Notes: a model not told the origin generated them from the sequence alone. DNA of 64,000 bases from Bacillota bacterium (GCA_023440965.1 JAEZRC010000008.1:26428-90427), one strand, 5' to 3'. Positions 1-9,066 are shown, counted from the first letter of the stretch. Translations and numbers: made by a program.

Positions 1-1
1 T

Positions 2-634
2 AAGATTAAAGCTAATGTAGAAACTGAAATAAACGGCACTGGTCCTAATATCCCACAAAGTGCAGTTGAAGAGCTTTTTGGAAAGCTCAGTGCATTAAAT
101 AACGGTGATATTCTTATCCTTGCAGGAAGTATCCCGAAAAGTATGCCTAATGATATTTATGAAAAGATAATGGAAAGGCTCAGTGATAAAGGAATCCAAT
201 TCGTTGTCGATGCAACAAAAGACCTTTTGTGCAATGTACTAAAATACAAACCGTTTTTGATAAAACCAAATAATTTTGAACTTGAAGAAATTTTTGATGT
301 AAAGCTTCATACAGATAATGATATTATATACTATGCAAAAAAACTTCAGGAAAAGGGCGCGAGAAACGTTCTTGTTTCAATGGGAGGAAAAGGAGCAATC
401 CTCATTGACGAAAATGGGAAAGACTATAAAATGGATCCGATTAATGGTAATGTCAAAAATACTGTCGGTGCAGGCGATTCAATGGTAGCTGGCTTCGTGG
501 CAGGTTATATCGAAAAGAATGATTACAGCTATGCATTAAAACTTGGTTCAGCTTCAGGTTCGGCAACAGCTTTTTCACTTAACCTTGCGACAAAACAGGA
601 AATTATGGATATTCTTCAGAAAATGCAAATATAA
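2..634 (+). CDS. fruK: 1-phosphofructokinase, C-terminal part (5' end outside window)
   Basis: The gene is cut by the window edge and 210 residues are visible. This is a PfkB-family sugar kinase that phosphorylates fructose 1-phosphate to fructose 1,6-bisphosphate after PTS uptake. The visible part begins with a T-E-I-N-G-T-G-P segment typical of FruK/LacC. It ends with the PfkB signature N-T-V-G-A-G-D-S-M-V-A-G-F, whose Asp is the catalytic base. An internal ATG at 143 is not the start, because the frame is open to the window edge and carries family sequence. LacC-type tagatose-6-phosphate kinase is the main alternative. A hairpin terminator follows. Confidence 0.85.
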   Translation, partial: KIKANVETEINGTGPNIPQSAVEELFGKLSALNNGDILILAGSIPKSMPNDIYEKIMERLSDKGIQFVVDATKDLLCNVLKYKPFLIKPNNFELEEIFDVKLHTDNDIIYYAKKLQEKGARNVLVSMGGKGAILIDENGKDYKMDPINGNVKNTVGAGDSMVAGFVAGYIEKNDYSYALKLGSASGSATAFSLNLATKQEIMDILQKMQI

Positions 635-671
635 AACGAGTGCAATATATTGAAATTTAAGCTTTATAAAA

Positions 672-708
672 AATAAATCCCTCACAACTTAATGTGAGGG
701 ATTATTTA
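672..708. terminator. Intrinsic terminator, bidirectional, between fruK and the GGDEF/EAL gene
   Basis: A 10-bp stem ATCCCTCACA / TGTGAGGGAT with a 6-nt loop is flanked by A-rich and T-rich sequence on both sides. It lies between two convergent genes and can serve both. Confidence 0.75.
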
Positions 709-713
709 TTATA

Positions 714-2441
714 TTAATTATGTATCAATTCTACTTGATTTACAAGTTTTGAAGCATCAATAATGCTTGAAGGACGTCCCCATATATACCCCTGAATACA
801 GTCGCAATTCAATGATTTTAATATATCAAGTTGTTCCTGAAGCTCAACACCCTCTGATACTATCTGGAAGTTGAGGACATGTCCCATTGAAATAATTGCC
901 TCAATGAAGTTAGTTCTACTTTGCTCGTCAACAAGAATGTCAGTAAAGCATTTATCGACTTTCAGTATATCAATAGGTAGTTTTGTGAGGTATCGTAATG
1001 AAGCATAACCCGTCCCGAAATCGTCAAGGGCAATAGCTATTCCCATTTCCTTGATTTTTACTATAATATCAGCAGCCTTTGAGATTGACTCAATAAGTAC
1101 GGTTTCAGTAATCTCAAATTCAAGATTTTTAGGTGGAAAATCAGTCTTTTCAATTATATTAGCAACATCAGAAATAAAATCAGGATGAATAAGATGGGGT
1201 ACTGAAATGTTTATAGTAAGAAGCAAATTAGGGTCTTTGTCCAAAAGTGGCTTAAAGGTCATCATTGAATTCTGGAGAACCCATTTATCAATTTCAATAA
1301 TAAGTCCGCTTTTTTCAGCAATAGGAATAAATTCCGCAGGACCGATGTTTGCAACAGAGGAGTCCTTTAATCTTAATAAGCATTCAAATCCACGAAGCGA
1401 CTTTGGATTTATATAATATTGTGGCTGAAAAACAAGAGAAAAACCATTTTCGCTCAATGCCATTCTTAAAATACGTTCAACTTCAACATTTCTTTTCCTT
1501 GCCATATACATTTCTTCATTAAAGAAACAGCAAGTAATTGAATCATCATATTTAGCATTATACATTGCAATATCAGCATATTTCATTAAAGAAGCAGTTT
1601 CTGTCGCATCATCTGGATATATTGAAATACCAAAGCTTATTGAAAGAAATACAGTGCTGTCATTTACATCAATACTATTTTCTATAGAACGTGATAAAAT
1701 ATTAATGCGTTTAATCAGCTCATTATTGTCTTTAAAATCATTTATTATTATAGCAAATTCATCGCCACCGATTCTGAACATTTTTTCATTATCAGTTAGT
1801 TCAGCAAGCCAAATATTGACTACTTTTTTTAAAATCTGGTCACCTGTTTTATGGCCAAGTGTATCATTTATTTTTTTAAAATTATCAAAGTCGGCAAAAA
1901 TAAGAGCAAATTTTTTCACATCTGTGCTAGTTGTTTGTCTATCAATGAATTCATTGAAGAATTGTCTGTTTGGAATTTGAGTGAGAGAATCATAGTATGC
2001 AATATCGTATAGGTTTTTCTGAAATTTCTCATTTTTATGTATGAATATATAAATAAGACATACAGTTACAAAAGCAAGTACATATTGTGATAAACCGACA
2101 AGTGACTGGTATTTTTGAGTAAATAGTGCAATAAAAATAGAATAAATTAAAAATGATATAGAGCATACAAGAGAAAAAATGAATCCGGGTTTTTTCAAGG
2201 ATACAGTCATATACACAAGGACAAGAGTGCATACTGTTATTAAAATACCACTTAAAGGTTGGATAGGTAAATTTTTGTTCTTAAAAATTGAAATATTATC
2301 AATACTGCAAACGTTTACATAAACAACTAGAAAAGAATTGAAGAAATATATAAAAGCACATATAATAAATTTAATAAAATTTTTTTTCGTAATAATCACA
2401 CCCTTAGAAAATATAATACCAAATATTAAAACATTTTTCAA
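714..2441 (-). CDS. Membrane GGDEF-EAL cyclic-di-GMP signalling protein
   Basis: This protein makes and/or breaks down cyclic di-GMP at the membrane. About four hydrophobic segments occupy residues 20-135. A GGDEF domain follows with an intact R-I-G-G-D-E-F active site. No RxxD inhibitory site is seen just upstream of it. The C-terminal EAL domain has the signature E-C-L-L-R-L in place of E-A-L-L-R, but keeps D-D-F-G-T-G-Y, K-V-D and S-E-G-V-E, so phosphodiesterase activity is plausible. The frame opens with TTG at 2441 and lacks a strong ribosome site, so the exact start is uncertain. It is transcribed alone. Confidence 0.9.
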   Translation of the reverse strand: MKNVLIFGIIFSKGVIITKKNFIKFIICAFIYFFNSFLVVYVNVCSIDNISIFKNKNLPIQPLSGILITVCTLVLVYMTVSLKKPGFIFSLVCSISFLIYSIFIALFTQKYQSLVGLSQYVLAFVTVCLIYIFIHKNEKFQKNLYDIAYYDSLTQIPNRQFFNEFIDRQTTSTDVKKFALIFADFDNFKKINDTLGHKTGDQILKKVVNIWLAELTDNEKMFRIGGDEFAIIINDFKDNNELIKRINILSRSIENSIDVNDSTVFLSISFGISIYPDDATETASLMKYADIAMYNAKYDDSITCCFFNEEMYMARKRNVEVERILRMALSENGFSLVFQPQYYINPKSLRGFECLLRLKDSSVANIGPAEFIPIAEKSGLIIEIDKWVLQNSMMTFKPLLDKDPNLLLTINISVPHLIHPDFISDVANIIEKTDFPPKNLEFEITETVLIESISKAADIIVKIKEMGIAIALDDFGTGYASLRYLTKLPIDILKVDKCFTDILVDEQSRTNFIEAIISMGHVLNFQIVSEGVELQEQLDILKSLNCDCIQGYIWGRPSSIIDASKLVNQVELIHN

Positions 2442-2607
2442 GCTTTTCTCATCATAATTAGCAAAAAATTAAATAATTCATATTCGTGAAATATTTATAA
2501 CAATAAGATAAAAATATAATTTATAAGCATTTATGTATATATCATATCAAAATACTTATTTATTAATTGGTAGCAAGCAACATCTCCTCTTTTATTTATT
2601 CACCGTT

Positions 2608-2754
2608 TTAATAATTTAAATCCCAGTGAAAAATCTGATATTGAGCATTTCTATACTTCTCCATACGATCCAAGTATGAAGTAACGCCTTTTTCACTGCG
2701 TAATAAATCCTTGCATAGATTATCCAGCTTTTTATAAGATTCAAGGAACCCCAT
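2608..2754 (-). CDS. Small uncharacterised protein, 48 residues
   Basis: A short ORF with an ideal ribosome site (AGGAGG, 6 nt before the ATG) starts M-G-F-L-E-S-Y-K-K-L-D-N and ends I-F-H-W-D-L-N-Y. It is hydrophilic and rich in Lys, Asp, Tyr and Leu, and probably helical. No signal peptide or membrane segment is seen. It lies alone between the GGDEF/EAL gene and tRNA-Ser. I do not recognise a function; the strong Shine-Dalgarno is the main support. Confidence 0.6.
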   Translation of the reverse strand: MGFLESYKKLDNLCKDLLRSEKGVTSYLDRMEKYRNAQYQIFHWDLNY

Positions 2755-2821
2755 CTTATGCCTCCTATAAAATAAACGTCATAAGAATTTTCTTACGACG
2801 TTTAAGTAGAATGATGAATAT

Positions 2822-2912
2822 TGGCGGAGAGTCAGGGATTTGAACCCTGGGTGAGTTTTAAGCCCACACGAAATTTCGAGTTTCGCACCTTCGACCTCTC
2901 GGACAACTCTCC
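2822..2912 (-). tRNA. tRNA-Ser (anticodon CGA)
   Basis: The 91-nt transcript reads from 2912 to 2822. The 7-bp acceptor stem is GGAGAGT / ACTCTCC, the discriminator is G73 and CCA is encoded. A long variable arm identifies a class II tRNA. The anticodon stem CGAAA/TTTCG holds the loop CTCGAAA, giving anticodon CGA for UCG codons. The T-arm contains GGTTCAAATCC. Confidence 0.95.
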
Positions 2913-2975
2913 ATAATAATCTGAATTTTTCGACAAATAATATTATAACATAAGCTTTAAAAAAAAACAATAAAA

Positions 2976-3006
2976 AATCAGAGGTAAAACATTACCCCTG
3001 ATTTTC
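2976..3006 (-). terminator. Terminator of the DUF3892 gene
   Basis: On the minus strand AATCAGGGGTAA pairs with TTTTACCTCTGATT and a T-run follows. The 5' arm overlaps the stop codon at 2992-2994. Confidence 0.7.
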
Positions 3007-3300
3007 ATGGATGTCGGCAGTGACAGATGGCAGATTGCTAAGGTTGTTACCCTCGCTTCCGTCTGGCAAAGTTCGAAGGTACTCATTTCCTTTGCGGGTG
3101 GCTACTCCGACGTTTTTAATTTCTCCCGCTTTTGCAAGAGCAATTCCGTCGGCTTTAGAAACAATTTCTCCGTTTGAAAGTTCATATCCTGTTACTTTCC
3201 CGCTGTGTTTGACAAGTGCTGTAATATTTTTTGCATCTGGTTTAGGTTCTGGTGTGAAGGCATTTATTCCGAATGGTAAATTTATATTGTTCTGTTCCAA
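2992..3300 (-). CDS. DUF3892-containing small protein
   Basis: A soluble protein of about 102 residues. The middle, from I-T-A-L-V-K-H-S-G-K-V to Y-L-R-T-L-P-D, matches DUF3892, a short domain of unknown function in which a GY.LSNG.. strand pair is followed by .K..AI..A..G.I. The frame is open to a GTG at 3309, but that GTG lies inside the GGAGGTGA ribosome site. I therefore place the start at TTG 3300, eight nt further on. The stop codon lies inside the 5' arm of a terminator hairpin. Confidence 0.75.
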   Translation of the reverse strand: MEQNNINLPFGINAFTPEPKPDAKNITALVKHSGKVTGYELSNGEIVSKADGIALAKAGEIKNVGVATRKGNEYLRTLPDGSEGNNLSNLPSVTADIHENQG

Positions 3301-3379
3301 TGAAATCACCTCCGATACACATATTTTATCCTAATCTTATAAAAATATTAATGTTTGATATATGTAATTAAAAACAAAA

Positions 3380-3406
3380 AAAAGGTCAGCATATGCCAAC
3401 CTTTTA
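3380..3406 (-). terminator. Terminator of pduL
   Basis: The stem AAAAGGT..GCATATGC..ACCTTTT has two weak positions and is followed on the minus strand by a run of T. It lies 25 nt beyond the pduL stop codon. Confidence 0.65.
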
Positions 3407-3429
3407 AGAAATTTTTATATAATTAAAAA

Positions 3430-4005
3430 TTATAGTCTAACAATTTCACCCATCTGATCACGTCCTGCACCGATAGCATTAGATTCATCAGTATCGATGT
3501 GCATAGCGCGTGCAAAATTAGGATGAACACGACAAACAACATCACCAAGAATAGCTGTTCTGTCAGGAGTTTCAACCTTGACCCATACGATTTCCTTATC
3601 CTTAACATTCAATTCAGCAGCATCTTCAGGTTTAAGGTGAATATGTCTTTTTGCAACAATTACGCCTTCTTTGAGCTCAATTTCTCCGCAAGGGCCGACA
3701 ATTTTGCATCCAGGTGTTCCAGCAACATCTCCAGATTCTTTAATAACTACTGGAAGACCGATTGAACGTGCATCAGTAGCAGAAAGCTCAACCTGTGTAG
3801 CAGGACGACAAGGTCCAAGGATTGATACTCCAGCAAGTTCCTTCTTAGGTCCAACAATTGTTACTCTTTCTTCACAAGCAAACTGGCCTGGCTGTGAAAG
3901 ATCTTTCTTTTTTGTAAGCTTTGCACCTTCACCGAATAGTAGCTTAAGATCAGCTTCTGTAACATGAATGTGGCGAGCAGATGTTTCAACGATAAATTTT
4001 GACAT
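3430..4005 (-). CDS. pduL: Phosphate propanoyltransferase, PduL family
   Basis: PduL-type phosphotransacylase, 191 residues, interconverts acyl-CoA and acyl phosphate (propionyl or acetyl). It is unrelated in fold to Pta. The family's two tandem beta-barrel halves each show the conserved R-H-I-H metal-binding motif, at residues 11-14 and 120-123, and further metal-site His at about 161 and 169. No shell-targeting extension is seen at the N-terminus, and no microcompartment or pdu genes are nearby. A housekeeping role in acetate or propionate metabolism is therefore more likely than a microcompartment role. It is a single-gene unit with its own terminator. Confidence 0.9.
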   Translation of the reverse strand: MSKFIVETSARHIHVTEADLKLLFGEGAKLTKKKDLSQPGQFACEERVTIVGPKKELAGVSILGPCRPATQVELSATDARSIGLPVVIKESGDVAGTPGCKIVGPCGEIELKEGVIVAKRHIHLKPEDAAELNVKDKEIVWVKVETPDRTAILGDVVCRVHPNFARAMHIDTDESNAIGAGRDQMGEIVRL

Positions 4006-4073
4006 TTTAGTTCCTCCGATATATAATAATTGTACTAAAATATTGTACTACTTTTTTAAAAAGAGGTCAAGCT

Positions 4074-4625
4074 ATGGAAAAAATGTTTACTGATCTGGAA
4101 AAAGAAATTTCAACGTGTGATAAATGTATTTTACATTCTTCAAGGAAGAATCCGATAACAGGTGCAGGTGTAATTGGTGCTGACATAATGCTTATTGGTG
4201 AGGCACCTGGTGCAACTGAGGACGAAAGGGGAGAGCCTTTTGTTGGCAGAAGCGGTCAGCTTTTAATGCAGATGCTTTCTGATATCGGAATAAGCAGAGA
4301 AAAAAATCTTTATATTACAAATACACTAAAATGCCGACCACCTGAAAACAGGAACCCCAAAGCAGACGAAACCAAAGCCTGCAAGGGTTATCTTGACAGG
4401 CAGATTGAACTTCATAATCCAAAAATAATTATCCTCGTGGGGAATTATGCCTGCAAATACTTTTTAGGGAATATTGCCGCTATTACAAAAATTCATGGGA
4501 CTTTTATTGAGCATTATGGAAGAATTCTTTTCCCTGTATTTCATCCCGCAGCAATAATGAGAACTCCATCATTAAAGCCACTGGCAATTGCTGATTTTGA
4601 AAAACTGAAAGATTATATACACTAA
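4074..4625 (+). CDS. Uracil-DNA glycosylase, family 4 (iron-sulfur type)
   Basis: Removes uracil from DNA to start base excision repair. The motif G-E-A-P-G at residues 42-46 is the family 4 catalytic loop, followed by E-P-F-V-G-R-S-G-Q-L-L. Four cysteines, C15, C18, C87 (in C-R-P-P) and C103, fit the [4Fe-4S] ligands of the thermophile-type family 4 enzymes. H-P-A-A near residue 162 is the second catalytic motif. At 183 residues it is of normal length. Ribosome site AGAGGT precedes the ATG, and a terminator follows directly. Confidence 0.92.
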   Translation: MEKMFTDLEKEISTCDKCILHSSRKNPITGAGVIGADIMLIGEAPGATEDERGEPFVGRSGQLLMQMLSDIGISREKNLYITNTLKCRPPENRNPKADETKACKGYLDRQIELHNPKIIILVGNYACKYFLGNIAAITKIHGTFIEHYGRILFPVFHPAAIMRTPSLKPLAIADFEKLKDYIH

Positions 4626-4656
4626 AAAATGCAGCGATTACGCTGCATTTTTTTAA
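4625..4656. terminator. Bidirectional terminator between the glycosylase gene and the antiporter gene
   Basis: Stem TGCAGCG / CGCTGCA, flanked by A6 on one side and T7 on the other. The two genes converge here. Confidence 0.8.
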
Positions 4657-4665
4657 TTATCAGAT

Positions 4666-6276
4666 CTAAGATAATTCTTTAACGTAGGAATCATTCATTA
4701 TTACAATATCATTTTTTCGCAAAATGGTATTTCCTTTTGGAATGATTATTTTTCCTTGTCGTTTTATGAGAACAATAAGTTTGTTTATGGTTGATATTTC
4801 TGAAACAGTTTTATTAATCCAGTCACTGCCACGAGCAATAGTTTTTTCAAAAAGATATACATCGCTGATTCTATCAGCAGATTTTCCACTGAGTATGAGG
4901 ATATCACCCGCGCAAAGCATCGTATTGCCCCTTGGGATTACTTTTTCATTATTTCTTATAAGAAGAACAATAATTGATTCAGGCGGGAAAGTAATATCTC
5001 TAATTTTCTGATCTACCCATTCGTGTTCGGCATTGAGAGTAAATTGTAAAAACTCAACGGGAATTTCTTCAATATAGTCAGTGAAGGTTCTCATAACATC
5101 ATTACGGTTATCAATCATTTTTAATAGTTTTGCAAAAACAGGGAGTAAAGTCCCTTGCAAAAGTATCGAATAGAGCACTATAAAGAACACAATATGGAAT
5201 ATATCATTATCAATGTTGGCAGGGTTTGTAACAGCCAGTATTGCAAAAACAATTGATGCCGCCCCTCTTAATCCCGCCCACGAAACTAATAGTTTTTGAT
5301 TGAGTCTGCATTTGAATGGTGTAAGAATTAAAAACACCGCAATTGGTCTTGCAATAAATGTTAAGAATAATGCAATTAGCAGTGCAGCAGGTGCTATTTT
5401 TGGTAACTCAGAAGGGAAGGCGAGAAGCCCAAGAAGGAAGAACAGTACCATTTGCATAAGACCCGTTATCCCGTCGAAAAAATGAACAAGTGACTGCTTA
5501 TTACTAATTCTGAGATTCCCTAGAATTATTCCGGTAATATAAACGCTTAAATATCCGTTCCCCCCAAAATATGTAGGAGCAGCATATGCTAAAATAGCAA
5601 TAGCAACAATAAAGATTGCGTCAAAGCCTGATTCAAGGTTCTTTGCATTTTTATAAATCAGCCATGCAAGTATGGCAATTCCGATGCCGAAAATTACTCC
5701 GAAAACAAGTTGCTTCAAAAGTATAAATGTAAATCTTCCGACTGAAGCATTTCCATTAATCAGTGAAAGCATAATAATAGTGAGCATATACGAGAACGGG
5801 TCGTTACTTCCGCTTTCAACTTCAAGCATAGGAGCAGTATTATATTTCAGATTCAGCTTTCTTGAACGAAGAATTGCGAATACGGACGCTGCATCAGTTG
5901 AACTTATTACAGAACCTATCAGGAAGCTTTCAAGAATGTCAATTTCTAATATGAAATGGCAGAATAGCCCAACAAGCATTGCTGTTATAATAGTGCCAAA
6001 GGATGAGAGCAATCCAGCTTTTACAGCACTTGGTTTTGCCTGACTCCACTTAGTGCAGAACCCACCATAAAACATAATGAAAACAAGCGCAAAAGAGCAA
6101 ATCTGTTCAGCAAACCTGAAGTTGTCAAACGGGATTTTCATAATACCGTCTGAACCGAACAGCATACCGAGCACTATAAATGCTAAAAGTACAGGAATTC
6201 CAAGCTTACTTGAAATTCTGTTTAGTACTACACATGCAAAAATAGCCGTTGATACAATGAGCAGAAATATATCCAT
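4666..6276 (-). CDS. K+/H+ antiporter, CPA1/NhaP2 type with TrkA-C domains
   Basis: An inner-membrane cation/proton antiporter of 536 residues. About 12 hydrophobic segments occupy residues 1-370, including the conserved S-S-T-D-A-A-S-V-F and E-S-G-S-N-D-P stretches that carry the transport acids in CPA1 proteins. The C-terminal third is soluble and holds two TrkA-C-like modules, seen as repeated .G..I.P.G.T.L...D.... patterns near 445-465 and 510-530. These normally sense nucleotides or c-di-AMP. The likely role is potassium or sodium efflux and pH control. Ribosome site TGGAGG precedes the ATG. It is a single gene. Confidence 0.88.
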   Translation of the reverse strand: MDIFLLIVSTAIFACVVLNRISSKLGIPVLLAFIVLGMLFGSDGIMKIPFDNFRFAEQICSFALVFIMFYGGFCTKWSQAKPSAVKAGLLSSFGTIITAMLVGLFCHFILEIDILESFLIGSVISSTDAASVFAILRSRKLNLKYNTAPMLEVESGSNDPFSYMLTIIMLSLINGNASVGRFTFILLKQLVFGVIFGIGIAILAWLIYKNAKNLESGFDAIFIVAIAILAYAAPTYFGGNGYLSVYITGIILGNLRISNKQSLVHFFDGITGLMQMVLFFLLGLLAFPSELPKIAPAALLIALFLTFIARPIAVFLILTPFKCRLNQKLLVSWAGLRGAASIVFAILAVTNPANIDNDIFHIVFFIVLYSILLQGTLLPVFAKLLKMIDNRNDVMRTFTDYIEEIPVEFLQFTLNAEHEWVDQKIRDITFPPESIIVLLIRNNEKVIPRGNTMLCAGDILILSGKSADRISDVYLFEKTIARGSDWINKTVSEISTINKLIVLIKRQGKIIIPKGNTILRKNDIVIMNDSYVKELS

Positions 6277-6368
6277 AGCTATCCTCCATTAAATTTATTT
6301 TGAAAACTGTGTATATCAGTTCTCATTATTTTTCAGTTGTTGATAGATTAGTTTAGTATTAACTCAAT

Positions 6369-6848
6369 TCATGCATTATAGCCAAGATTGCTATTAATTA
6401 ATAGTAACATTCCATCTTTATTTTTAACAAAGCCACAGCTTTCATAAAATGGCATTCCAGCTTCAGTGGCATCAAGACTTATTTCAGTAACACCTTTTTG
6501 CTTTGCCTCGTCAATAAGTTGCCCAATTATTTTTTGAGCAATCCCTTGACGTCTGTAATCTTTATTGGTGTAAACATTCATAAGGTGTGCTCTCTTGCCA
6601 CTTTGGTGAGAAAAAGTCGGCATAATATTAATATAGCAAATCGTCGCACAACCAACAGCCATATTTTCATCATTAATAGCAAGAAGTGTTGTTTGATCCC
6701 GCCTTGAAAAATAAGATAATATGCTTTCTATAAAACCATTGCTGAAAGAAGAATTATCTTTAAGATTATTTACTTCAAGCAGCATTTCAAGTCTTATCTT
6801 TAGAGCCATTTCAATATTGCTGATGTCGGTTTTTATAATATTAATCAT
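6369..6848 (-). CDS. GNAT-family N-acetyltransferase
   Basis: 159 residues with the GNAT acetyl-CoA loop R-R-Q-G-I-A near residue 100 and the following .I...L...A...G...I.L.A strand-helix pattern. The C-terminal F-Y-E-S-C-G-F motif is typical. The substrate cannot be read from sequence. It starts 12 nt after lysA ends and has no clear ribosome site of its own, so it is probably the last gene of the trmB-lysA-GNAT operon and may be coupled to lysA translation. Confidence 0.8.
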   Translation of the reverse strand: MINIIKTDISNIEMALKIRLEMLLEVNNLKDNSSFSNGFIESILSYFSRRDQTTLLAINDENMAVGCATICYINIMPTFSHQSGKRAHLMNVYTNKDYRRQGIAQKIIGQLIDEAKQKGVTEISLDATEAGMPFYESCGFVKNKDGMLLLINSNLGYNA

Positions 6849-6860
6849 ATTATAACGTAA

Positions 6861-8150
6861 TCAAACAAGAATTTTACCTTTTGAAAGGCTTTCTTCGTCA
6901 TTAAAGAATTCCGTAAAGTCAAATGTAGCAAAATAATCAGCAGGTGTTTCAGCACGTCTGATGAGTTGTGTTGTTCCGTCTTCTTTCAATAAAACCTCAG
7001 CAGAACGAAGCTTCCCATTGTAATTATAACCCATTGAGAAGCCGTGTGCACCAGTATCGTGAATAGCAACATAATCGCCGACTTTAATTTCAGGGAGCAT
7101 TCTGTCAATAGCAAACTTATCGTTGTTTTCACAAAGTCCGCCTGTAACATCATACTTGTGGTCGCATGGAGCATTTTCTTTTCCGAGAACAGTTATATGA
7201 TGATAAGCACCATACATAGCAGGACGCATAAGGTTTGCGGCACAGGCATCAAGTCCAATGTAATCCTTGTGAGTATGCTTTTCGTGGATAGCCTTTGAAA
7301 TAAGGTGTCCGTATGGGGCAAGCATAAATCTTCCGAGTTCTGTGAAGATTGCAACATCACCAAGTCCAGCAGGAACCATAACTTCTTCAAAAGCCTTTCT
7401 GACTTCATCACCAATAAGCATAATATCGTTCGGAGCCTGATCAGGCTTGTAATTCACACCAACACCACCACTGAGATTGATAAATTTAATGTCAGCACCA
7501 GTCTCGTTGTGTAATTCAACAGCTGTTTCAAAAAGTATTTTTGCAAGCTTTGGATAATATTCAGTTGAAACAGTATTGCTTGCTAAAAAAGCGTGAATGC
7601 CAAAGTTCTTTGCACCCTTTGCCATAAGCTTCTTGAAAGCCTCTGTCATCTGTGGTCGAGTTAAACCGTACTTTGCATCACCTGGATTATCCATAATCTG
7701 ATTCTGTATTTTGAATAATCCGCCTGGATTATATCGACAGCAAATAGTTTCAGGAATACCAGCAATTTCTTCAAGATATTCAACATGTGTAATATCATCG
7801 AGATTTATGTAAGCATTAAGCTTTGCCGCAAGTGCAAAATCCTCACGAGGTGTTACATTTGATGAGAACATAATGTCAGAGCCGGAAAAACCACAGGCAT
7901 CGCTCATCATAAGTTCTGTGAGTGAAGAGCAGTCAACTCCACAGCCTTCCTCCTGAAGAATTTTTAAAAGGAATGGATTAGGTGTAGCCTTAACAGCAAA
8001 GTATTCCTTATAACCTTTGTTCCATGAGAAAGCCTTGTTAAGCTTTCTTGCGTTTTCTCTTATTCCTTTTTCGTCGTATAGATGAAAAGGAGTAGGATAT
8101 TTTTTGACTATATCCTGTACCTTTTCGAGTGTTACAAATGGTGTTTTCAT
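6861..8150 (-). CDS. lysA: Diaminopimelate decarboxylase
   Basis: Fold type III PLP enzyme that decarboxylates meso-diaminopimelate to L-lysine, the last step of lysine synthesis. The PLP lysine is K54 in Y-F-A-V-K-A-T. The segment N-L-S-G-G-V-G-V-N-Y is the conserved phosphate/product-binding glycine loop. The barrel N-terminal half and beta-sandwich C-terminal half are both complete at 429 residues. Related decarboxylases such as carboxynorspermidine decarboxylase are possible but usually shorter. Ribosome site TAGGAGG. It lies 18 nt after the TrmB-type regulator, which suggests that regulator controls it. Confidence 0.85.
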   Translation of the reverse strand: MKTPFVTLEKVQDIVKKYPTPFHLYDEKGIRENARKLNKAFSWNKGYKEYFAVKATPNPFLLKILQEEGCGVDCSSLTELMMSDACGFSGSDIMFSSNVTPREDFALAAKLNAYINLDDITHVEYLEEIAGIPETICCRYNPGGLFKIQNQIMDNPGDAKYGLTRPQMTEAFKKLMAKGAKNFGIHAFLASNTVSTEYYPKLAKILFETAVELHNETGADIKFINLSGGVGVNYKPDQAPNDIMLIGDEVRKAFEEVMVPAGLGDVAIFTELGRFMLAPYGHLISKAIHEKHTHKDYIGLDACAANLMRPAMYGAYHHITVLGKENAPCDHKYDVTGGLCENNDKFAIDRMLPEIKVGDYVAIHDTGAHGFSMGYNYNGKLRSAEVLLKEDGTTQLIRRAETPADYFATFDFTEFFNDEESLSKGKILV

Positions 8151-8168
8151 AATAGTGCCTCCTATATA

Positions 8169-8855
8169 TTAATTATTTTCAAGCTGGATAAGCTTAATTT
8201 CATTTTTCATAGCATCCCTGAATAAATCAACAAGATTGCGTTTTTTTGAATAAAGACAGGTTGCTCCCTCAGAGAATTCACCGGTAATAACAGAAGTAGT
8301 ATCAGCAATAAGTCGTATTTGTCCTGCCGTTCGTTTTGATTTATAAAAGATTGCGTTCTTTATATCAATGTCAAAGTCAGTCAGTATAACAACTTTCAGA
8401 CCTCTTTCAGCAGCATCATTGAGATCATCAGAAAGTTCAAGCAGTATACTTTCTTCGGCAGAAATATATATTCGCTCGCTTGCATCTTTTATCATACTGT
8501 GGAGCTTGTCAAGAATATGTTTTTCACCTTTTATGGTGATATAGCCTTCATATTCTTCCTTACTGGTAGTAATACTGCTCACAAGGTCAACCTTAAGCTT
8601 TGACAGTTCAGCAATTTTATTATTGCAGAATTCATAAACCCCGACAGCCATATATTTAGTGGCTGATTCTTCAATAATATAAGCCGCACCTTTTTCAACA
8701 AGGTTAGCAAGTGAAGTATAGCTATTGGAGCGTGAAATGCCGCATTGCTTTGACACCTCATACCCTGACAATGCTCCCTCTGACAAAAGCGTCATATATA
8801 TGACAGCCTCCTGTCTTGTGAGAGAAAAAGCGGTAAGCTTTTCAATAAGATCCAT
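8169..8855 (-). CDS. TrmB-family transcriptional regulator
   Basis: A 228-residue DNA-binding protein. The N-terminal winged helix (residues about 5-75: L-T-R-Q-E-A-V-I-Y, then G-Y-E-V-S-K-Q-C-G-I-S-R-S-N) matches TrmB/archaeal sugar-sensing regulators. The C-terminal half resembles the PLD-like effector domain of that family. The frame is open to TTG 8867, but ATG 8855 sits 5 nt after GGAGG and is the likely start. A promoter overlapped by an 11-bp-armed palindrome lies just upstream, so autoregulation is likely. It leads the operon with lysA and an acetyltransferase, and pflBA lies behind it. Confidence 0.8.
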   Translation of the reverse strand: MDLIEKLTAFSLTRQEAVIYMTLLSEGALSGYEVSKQCGISRSNSYTSLANLVEKGAAYIIEESATKYMAVGVYEFCNNKIAELSKLKVDLVSSITTSKEEYEGYITIKGEKHILDKLHSMIKDASERIYISAEESILLELSDDLNDAAERGLKVVILTDFDIDIKNAIFYKSKRTAGQIRLIADTTSVITGEFSEGATCLYSKKRNLVDLFRDAMKNEIKLIQLENN

Positions 8856-8866
8856 ACTTGCCTCCA

Positions 8867-8896
8867 ATATAGTGTTCCTTTATAAGAACACTATAT
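8867..8896. promoter_or_regulatory. Palindromic operator over the trmB-type gene promoter
   Basis: The inverted repeat ATATAGTGTTC - 8 nt - GAACACTATAT has 11-bp perfect arms. It covers the -10 element of the gene transcribed leftward. This placement suits repression by the gene's own product, which is inference. Confidence 0.7.
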
Positions 8897-8918
8897 ACCA
8901 AAATATGCATTTTGTCAA
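8890..8918 (-). promoter_or_regulatory. Sigma-A promoter of the trmB-lysA-GNAT operon
   Basis: On the minus strand TTGACA (8918-8913), a 17-nt spacer and TATAGT (8895-8890). The -10 lies in the palindromic operator. Confidence 0.7.
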
Positions 8919-9032
8919 TAGCAATAGGGAAATTTAATGAATTTTGAGCAAGGAAGAAATCGGCGAGTATACATACGTTTAGAATCTTTCTGAAATTGAT
9001 ATTGTTTCAAATACAGTAGTAATCAAGAAAAA

Positions 9033-9062
9033 ATTAACCGCCCCAATTTACGGGGCGGTTTA
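9033..9062. terminator. Terminator after pflA
   Basis: Nine-bp stem AACCGCCCC / GGGGCGGTT with a 7-nt loop. A T-run follows on the minus strand, 6 nt beyond the pflA stop. Confidence 0.85.
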
Positions 9063-9066
9063 GTTT

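Noticed and set aside
3011..3334. Plus-strand ORF opposite the DUF3892 gene
   Set aside because: An antisense shadow; the minus frame carries the family pattern and the ribosome site.
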